This document shows positions 55,298 through 64,000 of a DNA stretch of 64,000 nt, in pieces; the stretch's first letter is position 1; every line of letters begins with the position of its first letter. The stretch is from positions 8,591,263 through 8,655,262 of the forward strand of contig OZ023180.1 of NCBI GenBank assembly GCA_963995505.1, written 5' to 3'. This DNA comes from Hypericum androsaemum (lineage: Eukaryota > Streptophyta > Magnoliopsida > Malpighiales > Hypericaceae). The notes under the pieces were generated by a model, which saw only the letters and a program-made list of their open reading frames with translations, was not told the DNA's origin and made no database searches. A program made the translations under genes and the position numbers.

Positions 55298-56103
55298 TGA
55301 TATGAATCTCCGCGGAAAAGATTCACAACTCGGACCGTTTGTTACTTTAGAATGGATCAGATCACAACTCACAAGAACTCACTCGAACTAAGGCACGAAA
55401 TTGAACCTTAACCCGCAACAAGAACTTCTGAACCTTGACCTAAGGTCGAATCACGCCACAAGCGAGGATGGATGGTCCGCTTGATAAGTGAAAGATAAAT
55501 TCCAGCCAAGACGACTCACCAGCCTAAGCAAGAACAAACGAGTATCAAACTCTCAACTAGCCAATGCTAAGTATTTCCGAATTGTGTGTGTACGTTTTAT
55601 TGCTAGGAGTCCTCTTTATATAGGCTCCCAAAGTACCAAAATATTCCTAAACAAGCTAACTCCTTAAAAAGGAATTCAAAGGCTGGCCAAAACTCTCTTT
55701 CCTATTCTAAGGAGATTCTGGCCGAACTTATGCAACTAAACAAGGAATAATATAAGCAAATAATATCTAATAGAATAGCTACTAGTTGCACGTCCAAAAC
55801 AATTAGATGCATGGCCTAAATAGGCTGATTCTTCTTGATTCTCCATGTGCGCATGCATCTAGAAGCTTTCGTGCATGTCAAGCTTCCCATTCAGCCTCCA
55901 AAACGTGCATGGGCCTCCCTTGGGCTTCTTGGACGTCCTTGGTCCTCCACGCACTTGATTGAGCCCAAACTTCATGCATTAGTCCATTGAAATCAGATTG
56001 CAACTTCCTAGCTCTTGCTCTTGTCATTGGCCCAATTGGAACTTGAACTTGCTTCGAGTCTACAAGCTTGATAGTTGGTGCATCCGTAGGCTTGCTCACA
56101 TCA
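55298..56103 (-). repeat. 3' LTR of A3, mosaic
   Basis: The LTR is 806 bp. The U5/R part (55298-55700) matches A1/A4 closely. The part from about 55725 to 55965 is clearly diverged from all other A LTRs, and the rest of U3 (55970-56103) is similar again. The diverged block changes the encoded tail to [19 protein letters not shown]. Confidence 0.88.
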
Positions 56104-59100
56104 GTCCCCTCCTCTTGAAAAGGATTTGTCCTCAAATCATCACCTACATCAAACGGACTCAAGTCAGCCACGTTAAACGAAGCACTTACACTATACTCAC
56201 CCGGAAGGTCTAGCTTGTAGGCATTATCATTAATGCGTTCTAGCACTTGGAATGGACCATCTCCCCGTGGTAGCAACTTTGAACGTCTTTGGACAGGAAA
56301 ACGCTCCTTCCTCATATGTAGCCAAACCCAATCGCCCGGCTCAAAGACAACCTTGTGCCTTCCTTTGTTTGCTTGCCTTGCATAGTGCTCCGTGCGCTTC
56401 TCGATGTTCATTCTAGCTTTCTCATGTAACTGCTTGACAAATTCAGCTTTCTTCTTTCCATCTAAGTTAACATGCTCACTCGAAGGTAGAGGTGATAAAT
56501 CCAATGGAGTCAAAGGATTAAATCCATAAACAAGCTCAAATGGTGAGAATTGAGTAGCAGAATGGACAGAACGATTATAAGCAAACTCAACATGAGGCAA
56601 ACATTCTTCCCAAGTCTTAATGTTATGCTTAATGAGTGCTCTCAAAAGTGTAGACAAAGTCCTATTTACTACTTCAGTTTGACCATCAGTTTGAGGATGA
56701 CAAGTAGTAGAAAACAACAACTTAGTACCTAACTTGCACCACAAGGTCTTCCAAAAGTAACTTAGGAACTTAGCATCTCTATCAGAGATAATTGTCCTAG
56801 GCATGCCATGCAACCTAACAACCTCTCTAAAGAACAAATCAGCAATGTTTGAAGCATCATCAGTCTTATGACATGGAATGAAATGTGCCATCTTAGAAAA
56901 CCTATCCACTACCACAAAAATTGAATCTCTTCCACGCTTAGTCCTAGGTAGGCCTAACACAAAATCCATAGAGATATCAATCCAGGGCTCACTAGGTATA
57001 GGTAGTGGGGTGTACAAACCATGGGGTTTTACCTTTGACTTGGCTTGCTTGCAAGTGATGCAACGACCACAAACTCTCTCAACGTCTCTCTTCATGTGTG
57101 GCCAAAAGAAATGATCTTGTAGCATTGCCAAGGTCTTTGCAATTCCAAAATGCCCCATTAAGCCACCTCCATGTGCCTCCTGAATTAGTAATTCTCGCAT
57201 CGAACAATTAGGCACACAAAGTTTGTTTTCACGAAATAGGTAACCTTCATTACGAAAGAACTTACCAAATGCACTTCTTTCAGTTGATCTAAACAACTCG
57301 CCAAAATCAACATCATCAACATACATCTCCTTAATGTGTTCAAAGCCAAGTAGTTTAGCATCAAGAGTTGAGATCAAGGCGTACCTTCGTGATAGTGCAT
57401 CAGCCACTACATTTTCCTTACCTTGCTTGTAGCGAATGACATAAGGAAATGTCTCAATGAATTCCACCCATCGTGCATGCCTCTTGTTCAGCTTGTGTTG
57501 CCCCTTTAAGTGCTTGAGTGACTCATGATCAGTGTGAATCACGAACTCCTTGGGCCACAAATAATGCTGCCATGTCTCCAATGCTCGAACTAGTGCGTAC
57601 AACTCCTTGTCATAGGTCGGGTAATTCAAGGTTGCACCACTTAGTTTCTCACTAAAGTATGCAATAGGTCTTCCTTCTTGCATAAGGACAGCTCCAATTC
57701 CTACACCAGAAGCATCACACTCTATTTCAAAAGTCTTAGAGAAATTAGGTAAAGCTAACAAGGGTGCATTAGTCAACTTCCCTTTCAGTAGTTGGAAAGC
57801 CTTCTCTTGAGCTTCTCCCCAAGTAAAGCCCACGTTCTTCTTGATGACTTCAGTTATGGGTGCGGCTATGCTACTAAAGTCCTTCACAAATCTCCTATAA
57901 AAACTAGCTAGTCCATGAAAGCTCCTAACATTAGCAACACTTGTAGGGCTTGGCCATTCACGGATAGCTCGGATCTTTTCTTCATCAACCTGTATTCCGT
58001 TAGCTCCAACAACAAAACCCAAGAATACAAGCTTATCCGTACAAAAGGTGCACTTCTTCAAGTTAGCAAACAATTGTTCTTCTCTAAGTGCATCTAAGAC
58101 AGATTTCAAATGTTCTAGATGATCCCCCACGTTCTTGCTATAGATGAGTATATCATCAAAGTAAACAACTACAAATTTACCAATGAATGGACGTAGAACA
58201 TGATTCATGAGTCGCATAAACGTGCTAGGTGCGTTGGACAAACCAAATGGCATGACCATCCACTCATACAACCCATACTTAGTTTTAAAAGCAGTCTTCC
58301 ACTCATCTCCTTCTTTCATCCTAATTTGATGATAACCACTCTTCAAATCAATCTTAGAAAACATGCAAGAACCATGCAACTCATCTAACATGTCATCTAA
58401 ACGAGGGATAGGGTGACGATATTTTACCGTTATGTTGTTGACTGCTCGGCAATCAACACACATTCTCCATGTTTTATCCTTCTTGGGCACAAGTAGGACT
58501 GGAACAGCACATGGACTCATGCTCTCTCTTACGTACCCTTTCTCCAACAGCTCGTTGACTTGCTTCTCAAGCTCCTTTGTCTCTTCAGGATTGCTTCTAT
58601 ATGCGGGACGGTTAGGTATGGTAGCTCCCGGGACAAAGTCTATTTGATGTTCAATCCCACGAATAGGTGGCAAACCAGGTGGTAGCTCGTCGGGAAAGAC
58701 ATCCTTGTAATCCTGCAAAAGAGACACAACCGTACTAGGTACATGTGGTTCAAGCTCGTTAGTGTTTAAAAGTGCCTCCCTATACCGAAGTAAGATCATA
58801 GGCTTCTTTGTAAAGCACGCTTGCTTAATATCACTTGTTCCCACATAGTAACTCTTTTTCCAACTCTCGTTTTTTCTCTCTTTGGCCGTTTTAATTTCTG
58901 TTTTTCCGGCTTCTTTTGTTTTCTCAATCTTTTCCTCTCCATTGGCCGTTTTTCTTATCTTTTTTTCGGCTTCTTCTCTCCTCTCATTCTTTTTCTTCTT
59001 GTCACGCTCTCTTTGCTCATCACTTTCTTTTTGCAACTGACGTTGATCTTCACAAACTTGTGATGGTGACAAGGGTGCCAAGGTGATTACTCTCTTCTTA

Positions 59101-60665
59101 AGTATAAATGAATACTTGTTGGTGTAGCCATCATGATGCACTTTCCTATCAAACTGCCACGGCCTTCCTAACAATAGGTGACCAGCTTGCATTGGTACAA
59201 CATCACACAACACTTCATCCTCATAGTTGCCAATGCGGAATGCTACCAATACTTGCTTCATCACTCGTACTTCTCCACTATCATTCAGCCATTGTAGTTT
59301 GTAAGGCTTAGGGTGTTTTCCCGTGAGTAACCCTAACTTCTCCACCATAGTAGTGCTTGCAACATTAGCACAACTTCCTCCATCTATGATGACACTACAC
59401 ACCTTGTCTTTGACATAGCACCTTGTGTGAAAAATATTTTCTCTTTGAGCCACATCATTTTCTTCTTTTACTTGCACATTCAATGCTCTTCTAGACACAA
59501 GAGTAAGCCTCTCAGCAGCTTGGTACTCTTCCTCGGATACGTCCTCCAAAGAAGGCATGCTTTCATGCTCCGAATCCTCTTCTTCAGTTTCAATCTCTCC
59601 ACTCTCCTTGATCACCATTGCTTGCTTGTTAGGGCATTGACTTGAGATGTGCCCTCTTCCTTGACACTTAAAGCACTTGATGTCACGGTTCCTAGCTGGA
59701 GTGACTTCCACTTTCCTTTGAGAATTAGCTTGAGAACTCTCGGATTTATGCTCTACTTTGGCTGCTTGTGGCTTGTCAAACTTCTTTTGGTAGTTTGGCT
59801 TCCAAGTAGAATTCGATGTAGCTTTTGTTCTCCCCTCTCCTTTCTTGAGTTGCTTCTCAATTTTCGTTGCCATATGCACCATGTCCTCCAACTCCACATA
59901 GTGTTGCAACTCAACTTTGTCTTGAATTTCAGGATTGAGTCCATTCAAGAACCTTGCCATTGTAACTTCTCTATCTTCATCTATATCAGCTCTTATCATG
60001 GCCATCTCCATCTGTTTGAAATACTCCTCCACACTCAAACTTCCTTGCCTCATTCCTTGTAACTTCTTATACAGCTCTCTATAGTAATGACTTGGAACAA
60101 ATCTCTTCCTCATCACCACTTTCATGTCTTCCCAAGTAGCTATAGGGCGTTCTCTATTTCTCCTCCTGCTAGTCACAAGTTGATCCCACCAAGTTATAGC
60201 ATAATCAGTGAATTCGGTGATGGCAAGTTTTACCTTCTTTTCTTCGGAGCTATTGTGGCAATCAAACACGAACTCAATCTTCTTCTCCCACTCTAAGTAC
60301 GCCTCCGGGTCAGAACGACCAGCAAAGGAAGGTATCTTCAGTTTGATACTCCCTATGTTGTCGTCTCTCTTTGGCCTCGCCTCCCTAGGTGGACGGCTTG
60401 TTCTTGCTCTCCTAAGACTCCTTGTAGAGCCTACGCCTTCTTCCGACTCAGAATCAGCTCCGCTTGACTCTCCAATAGGTACTCCTCTCCTACGCCTTTG
60501 GAGTTCGCCTCGCGTTGGGGGGTTGTCACGAGAATTCTCCACGGCATCCACGCGTAGTTGCAAAGGCTCCATCTGAGCTTGCACCATCTGCTCGAGCTTC
60601 CCGGCCAATGCATCCACTAATAACTTAAGGTCTATGTTTCCCATGGTTTGACCTTCATGTGACAT
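55878..60665 (-). CDS. Gag-pro-pol polyprotein of A3, 1595 aa
   Basis: The frame is intact, with the same motifs as A1: zinc knuckle, DGGS, YFDD, RNase H, HHCC, D,D35E, GPF. Up to the LTR it differs from A1 at few positions (for example [23 protein letters not shown]). The LTR-encoded tail keeps [10 protein letters not shown] but its last 25 or so residues differ strongly, without loss of frame or length. Confidence 0.94.
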   Translation of the reverse strand: MSHEGQTMGNIDLKLLVDALAGKLEQMVQAQMEPLQLRVDAVENSRDNPPTRGELQRRRRGVPIGESSGADSESEEGVGSTRSLRRARTSRPPREARPKRDDNIGSIKLKIPSFAGRSDPEAYLEWEKKIEFVFDCHNSSEEKKVKLAITEFTDYAITWWDQLVTSRRRNRERPIATWEDMKVVMRKRFVPSHYYRELYKKLQGMRQGSLSVEEYFKQMEMAMIRADIDEDREVTMARFLNGLNPEIQDKVELQHYVELEDMVHMATKIEKQLKKGEGRTKATSNSTWKPNYQKKFDKPQAAKVEHKSESSQANSQRKVEVTPARNRDIKCFKCQGRGHISSQCPNKQAMVIKESGEIETEEEDSEHESMPSLEDVSEEEYQAAERLTLVSRRALNVQVKEENDVAQRENIFHTRCYVKDKVCSVIIDGGSCANVASTTMVEKLGLLTGKHPKPYKLQWLNDSGEVRVMKQVLVAFRIGNYEDEVLCDVVPMQAGHLLLGRPWQFDRKVHHDGYTNKYSFILKKRVITLAPLSPSQVCEDQRQLQKESDEQRERDKKKKNERREEAEKKIRKTANGEEKIEKTKEAGKTEIKTAKERKNESWKKSYYVGTSDIKQACFTKKPMILLRYREALLNTNELEPHVPSTVVSLLQDYKDVFPDELPPGLPPIRGIEHQIDFVPGATIPNRPAYRSNPEETKELEKQVNELLEKGYVRESMSPCAVPVLLVPKKDKTWRMCVDCRAVNNITVKYRHPIPRLDDMLDELHGSCMFSKIDLKSGYHQIRMKEGDEWKTAFKTKYGLYEWMVMPFGLSNAPSTFMRLMNHVLRPFIGKFVVVYFDDILIYSKNVGDHLEHLKSVLDALREEQLFANLKKCTFCTDKLVFLGFVVGANGIQVDEEKIRAIREWPSPTSVANVRSFHGLASFYRRFVKDFSSIAAPITEVIKKNVGFTWGEAQEKAFQLLKGKLTNAPLLALPNFSKTFEIECDASGVGIGAVLMQEGRPIAYFSEKLSGATLNYPTYDKELYALVRALETWQHYLWPKEFVIHTDHESLKHLKGQHKLNKRHARWVEFIETFPYVIRYKQGKENVVADALSRRYALISTLDAKLLGFEHIKEMYVDDVDFGELFRSTERSAFGKFFRNEGYLFRENKLCVPNCSMRELLIQEAHGGGLMGHFGIAKTLAMLQDHFFWPHMKRDVERVCGRCITCKQAKSKVKPHGLYTPLPIPSEPWIDISMDFVLGLPRTKRGRDSIFVVVDRFSKMAHFIPCHKTDDASNIADLFFREVVRLHGMPRTIISDRDAKFLSYFWKTLWCKLGTKLLFSTTCHPQTDGQTEVVNRTLSTLLRALIKHNIKTWEECLPHVEFAYNRSVHSATQFSPFELVYGFNPLTPLDLSPLPSSEHVNLDGKKKAEFVKQLHEKARMNIEKRTEHYARQANKGRHKVVFEPGDWVWLHMRKERFPVQRRSKLLPRGDGPFQVLERINDNAYKLDLPGEYSVSASFNVADLSPFDVGDDLRTNPFQEEGTDVSKPTDAPTIKLVDSKQVQVPIGPMTRARARKLQSDFNGLMHEVWAQSSAWRTKDVQEAQGRPMHVLEAEWEA
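56104..56116 (-). other. Polypurine tract of A3
   Basis: gtcccctcctctt on the plus strand, as in A2. Confidence 0.88.
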
Positions 60666-61200
60666 GTTTGCTGCAAGAAAAATTGGTTAGTAATAAAAAA
60701 AATATGGCCTCACAAGCTCACTCCCTTACGTGTATACTCTCAATGTAAGGTGCACTCAAGTTCACTCGTGTTTGCACTCAAATATTTGGCTTTTCTCTCT
60801 AAGGTACTCGCACACTCTTGCCTTTTTCCTCTCGTGATACTTGTATGTTCTTACTAAGGCTAGAACGGCCTTGCTTGAGCTTCACGCTTTAACAACCAGA
60901 ATGTTAAAGTTCTTCTTTGGTCTTTCTTTTAGTCTTGCTCGTCCCCTTTCTTGATCAGCTGTTGCGCCTCCTTAGTTTGCTAGCTTCCCTCGGATTTGCT
61001 TCCTCTTTAGCTTGAGACTTCCAATTTAGCTTGCTTCCTCTTTAGCTTGAGACTTCCAATTTAGCTTGCTTCCTCTTTAGCTTGCGGCTTCCTTTTTTTC
61101 TTTTTCTTTTCTTTCCTTTTTTTTTCTTTTCTTTTCTTTTCTTTTCTTTTTTTTTTCTTTCTTTTCTTTTCTTTCTTTTCTTGCTTCACTCGTTTGTTTT
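60666..61200 (-). other. Leader of A3, cut by A4
   Basis: It matches A2's leader, including three cctctttagc repeats about 35 bp apart (61002, 61037, 61072) and the pyrimidine tract (plus strand) at 61091-61180. It ends at cgtttgtttt, where A2 continues cctctcttttc. Confidence 0.85.
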
Positions 61201-62005
61201 TGATGTGAGCAAGCCTAAGGACGCACCTACTATCAAGCTTGTAGACTCGCAGCAAGTTCAAGTTCCAATTGGGCCAATGACAAGAGCACGAGCTAGGAAG
61301 TTGCAATCTGATTTCAATGGACTAATGCAAGAAGTTTGGGCTCAAGTTGGTGCGTACAAGTGCAAGGACGTGCATGAGGCACATGCAAAGCCCATGCACG
61401 TGATAGAGGCTATTTTGGAAGCTTAATATGCACACCAACTTCTGGATGCATGCGCACATGGAGAATCAGCAAGAATCAACCTATTTAGGCCATGCATCTT
61501 CTTGTTAGGACGTGCAATTAATTGTTATTCTATTAGATATTATTTGTTTAGATTATTTCCTATTTTAGTTGAATAATTCGGCCAGAATCTCCTTAGAATA
61601 GGAAAGAGAGTTTTGGCCAGCCTTTGAACTCCTTTTTAAGGAGTTAGCTTGTTTAGGAATATTTTGGTACTTTGGGAGCCTATATAAAGAGGACTCCTAG
61701 CAATAAAACGTACACACACAATTCGGAAATACTTAGCATTGGCTAGTTGAGAGTTTGATACTCGTTTGTTCTTGCTTAGGCTGGTGAGTCGTCTTGGCTG
61801 GAATTTATCTTTCACTTATCAAGCGGACCATCCATCCTCGCTTGTGGCGTGATTCGACCTTAGGTCAAGGTTCAGAAGTTCTTGTTGCGGGTTAAGGTTC
61901 AATTTCGTGCCTTAGTTCGAGTGAGTTCTTGTGAGTTGTGATCTGATCCATTCTAAAGTAACAAACGGTCCGAGTTGTGAATCTTTTCCGCGGAGATTCA
62001 TATCA
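61201..62005 (+). repeat. 5' LTR of A4
   Basis: The LTR is 805 bp, tgatgtgagcaag to gattcatatca, closest to A1's LTR. TATA box at 61681. The coding tail relic runs to a stop at 61426. Confidence 0.94.
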
Positions 62006-62007
62006 GT

Positions 62008-62019
62008 TGGTATCAGAGC
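62008..62019 (+). other. Primer-binding site of A4
   Basis: tggtatcagagc, 2 bases after the LTR. Confidence 0.93.
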
Positions 62020-62187
62020 TTAGCTTGTTACTTTAGTTCATTATCCTTGTTATTTTTGTTCTTGTTGGTTCGTTTTGTTGCTTGTTATTTTTTTGTTCTT
62101 GTTGGTTCGTTTTCTCTCCTCGCTGTTTGAGAGAAAAGAGAGGAAAACAAACGAGTGAAGCAAGAAAAGAAAGAAAAGAAAAGAAAG

Positions 62188-62220
<33 letters not shown>

Positions 62221-62645
62221 GAAAAAAAAAGGAAAGAAAGAAAAAAAAAAATTGGAAGTCTCAAGCTAAAGAGGAAGCAAACTAAATTGGAAGTCTCAAG
62301 CTAAAGAGGAAGCAAATCCGAGGGAAGCTAGCAAACTAAGGAGGCGCAACAGCTGATCAAGAAAGGGGACGAGCAAGACTAAAAGAAAGACCAAAGAGGA
62401 ACTTTAACATTCTGTTTGTTAAAGCGTGGAGCTCAAGCAAGGCCGTTCTAGCCTTAGTAAGAACATACAAGTATCACGAGAGGAAAAAGGCAAGAGTGTG
62501 CGAGTACCTTAGAGAGAAAAGCCAAATATTTGAGTGCAAACACGAGTGAACTTGAGTGCACCCTACATTGAGAGAATACACGTAAGGGAGTGAGCTTGTG
62601 AGGCCATAATTTTTTTTTTACTAACCAATTTTTCTTGTAGCAAAC
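62020..62645 (+). other. Untranslated leader of A4
   Basis: A GA-rich tract lies at 62160-62250. Two copies of a 35-bp repeat containing gctaaagagg follow (62265, 62300); A2 and A3 have three. It ends ttgtagcaaac before gag. Confidence 0.75.
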
Positions 62646-64000
62646 ATGACGCATGAAGGTCAAACTATGGGAAGCATAGACCTTAAGTTATTAGTGGATG
62701 CCTTGGCCGGGAAGCTCGAGCGGATGGTGCAAGCTCAGATGGAGCCTTTGCAACTACGCGTGGATGCCGTGGAGAATTCTCGTGACAACCCCCCAACGCG
62801 AGGCGAACTCCAAAGGCGTAGGAGAGGAGTACCTATTGGAGAGTCAAGCGGAGCTGATTCTGAGTCGGAAGAAGGCGTAGGCTCTACAAGGAGTCTTAGG
62901 AGAGCAAGAACAAGCCGTCCACCTAGGGAGGCAAGGCCAAAGAGAGACGACAACATAGGGAGTATCAAACTGAAGATACCTTCCTTTGCTGGTCGTTCTG
63001 ACCCGGAGGCGTACTTAGAGTGGGAGAAGAAGATTGAGTTCGTGTTTGATTGCCACAATAGCTCCGAAGAAAAGAAGGTAAAACTTGCCATCACCGAATT
63101 CACTGATTATGCTATAACTTGGTGGGATCAACTTGTGACTAGCAGGAGGAGAAATAGAGAACGCCCTATAGCTACTTGGGAAGACATGAAAGTGGTGATG
63201 AGGAAGAGATTTGTTCCAAGTCATTACTATAGAGAGCTGTATAAGAAGTTACAAGGAATGAGGCAAGGAAGTTTGAGTGTGGAGGAGTATTTCAAACAGA
63301 TGGAGATGGCCATGATAAGAGCTGATATAGATGAAGATAGAGAAGTTACAATGGCAAGGTTCTTGAATGGACTCAATCCTGAAATTCAAGACAAAGTTGA
63401 GTTGCAACACTATGTGGAGTTGGAGGACATGGTGCATATGGCAACGAAAATTGAGAAGCAACTCAAGAAAGGAGAGGGGAGAACAAAAGCTACATCGAAT
63501 TCTACTTGGAAGCCAAACTACCAAAAGAAGTTTGACAAGCCACAAGCAGCCAAAGTAGAGCATAAATCCGAGAGTTCTCAAGCTAATTCTCAAAGGAAAG
63601 TGGAAGTCACTCCAGCTAGGAACCGTGACATCAAGTGCTTTAAGTGTCAAGGAAGAGGGCACATCTCAAGTCAATGCCCTAACAAGCAAGCAATGGTGAT
63701 CAAGGAGAGTGGAGAGATTGAAACTGAAGAAGAGGATTCGGAGCATGAAAGCATGCCTTCTTTGGAGGACGTATCCGAGGAAGAGTACCAAGCTGCTGAG
63801 AGGCTTACTCTTGTGTCTAGAAGAGCATTGAATGTGCAAGTAAAAGAAGAAAATGATGTGGCTCAAAGAGAAAATATTTTTCACACAAGGTGCTATGTCA
63901 AAGACAAGGTGTGTAGTGTCATCATAGATGGAGGAAGTTGTGCTAATGTTGCAAGCACTACTATGGTGGAGAAGTTAGGGTTACTCACGGGAAAACACCC
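62646..64000 (+). CDS. Gag-protease start of A4 polyprotein, cut by window end
   Basis: The frame is open from ATG ([12 protein letters not shown]) through the gag core ([14 protein letters not shown]), zinc knuckle ([14 protein letters not shown]) and protease DGGS to base 64000, 451 codons. It has no stop or frameshift in view. MTH replaces the MSH of the other copies. Confidence 0.93.
   Translation, partial: MTHEGQTMGSIDLKLLVDALAGKLERMVQAQMEPLQLRVDAVENSRDNPPTRGELQRRRRGVPIGESSGADSESEEGVGSTRSLRRARTSRPPREARPKRDDNIGSIKLKIPSFAGRSDPEAYLEWEKKIEFVFDCHNSSEEKKVKLAITEFTDYAITWWDQLVTSRRRNRERPIATWEDMKVVMRKRFVPSHYYRELYKKLQGMRQGSLSVEEYFKQMEMAMIRADIDEDREVTMARFLNGLNPEIQDKVELQHYVELEDMVHMATKIEKQLKKGEGRTKATSNSTWKPNYQKKFDKPQAAKVEHKSESSQANSQRKVEVTPARNRDIKCFKCQGRGHISSQCPNKQAMVIKESGEIETEEEDSEHESMPSLEDVSEEEYQAAERLTLVSRRALNVQVKEENDVAQRENIFHTRCYVKDKVCSVIIDGGSCANVASTTMVEKLGLLTGKH

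Larger units (their letters stand above)
55298..64000 (-). mobile_element. Family A element A3, interrupted in its leader by A4
   Basis: In minus orientation the visible parts are 3' LTR, polypurine tract, intact 1595-codon frame, and leader to 61200, where A4 begins. The rest of the leader, primer site and 5' LTR should be beyond A4, outside the window. The left flank GTAAT (55293-55297) is the expected TSD copy in E2. Confidence 0.88.
61201..64000 (+). mobile_element. Family A element A4, 5' part
   Basis: Plus orientation: LTR, primer site, leader and gag-protease up to the window end. Inserted in A3's leader. The left flank GTTTT (61196-61200) is the expected TSD copy. A3 and A4 are head to head. 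Confidence 0.9.

Overview
The window looks like plant nuclear heterochromatin made almost entirely of nested Ty3/gypsy LTR retrotransposons. I see no host gene, rRNA or tRNA gene, and no prokaryotic feature. Evidence for a plant: gag-pro-pol polyproteins in the order gag, protease, RT, RNase H, integrase; primer-binding sites reading TGGTATCAGAGC (complement of the initiator Met-tRNA 3' end); TG...CA long terminal repeats (LTRs) and 5-bp target-site duplications (TSDs). The species cannot be told from sequence alone. Family letters below (A, B, C, D, E) are my own labels.

Layout. 1-2695: minus-strand wreck of family E (integrase, RT, protease). 2696-3355: truncated A-like LTR. 3356-6869: minus-strand family D copy (gag-protease plus its B-type LTR), whose LTR carries a solo C-type LTR (6035-6654, TSD GCTAT). 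6870-36366: plus-strand family E copy (E1), dead, split after 8919 by a 25.2-kb insertion. That insertion (8920-34098, TSD CGAGC) is a minus-strand non-autonomous element with B-type LTRs. Its own interior is split by a second member of the same family, 10288-32799, TSD GTGTT. This inner member is a head-to-tail array of 12 LTRs alternating with 11 internal regions, period about 1.905-1.916 kb. Each internal region encodes a 371-residue protein with no RT, protease or integrase. One unit carries a C-type LTR plus a primer-site stub (17450-18255).

36367-53294: plus-strand family D copy (D2) with premature stops. Its 5' LTR is split by intact element A1 (36705-43507, TSD TAAAC). Its gag-protease region is split by intact element A2 (minus, 45669-52513, TSD ATGAT). 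D2 is then interrupted by E2 (minus, from 53295), E2 by A3 (minus, from 55298), and A3's leader by A4 (plus, from 61201 to beyond the window end). The right side is therefore nested five deep: E1 > D2 > E2 > A3 > A4.

How the parts work together. A1, A2 and A3 each carry one uninterrupted 1595-codon gag-pro-pol frame with the visible catalytic residues present. A1's two LTRs are identical by eye and A2's differ at one base, so family A moved recently. In families A and in the 371-residue elements, the reading frame runs through the polypurine tract into the 3' LTR, and the last 67-74 residues are LTR-encoded with a shared T-R-A-R-A motif. The non-autonomous elements share LTR type and primer site with family D, which is the likely source of replication proteins (inference). 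The main candidate for something unusual is the 22.5-kb tandem LTR/internal array with one TSD pair around the whole array, dimeric higher-order periodicity, and a conserved protein of unknown function.
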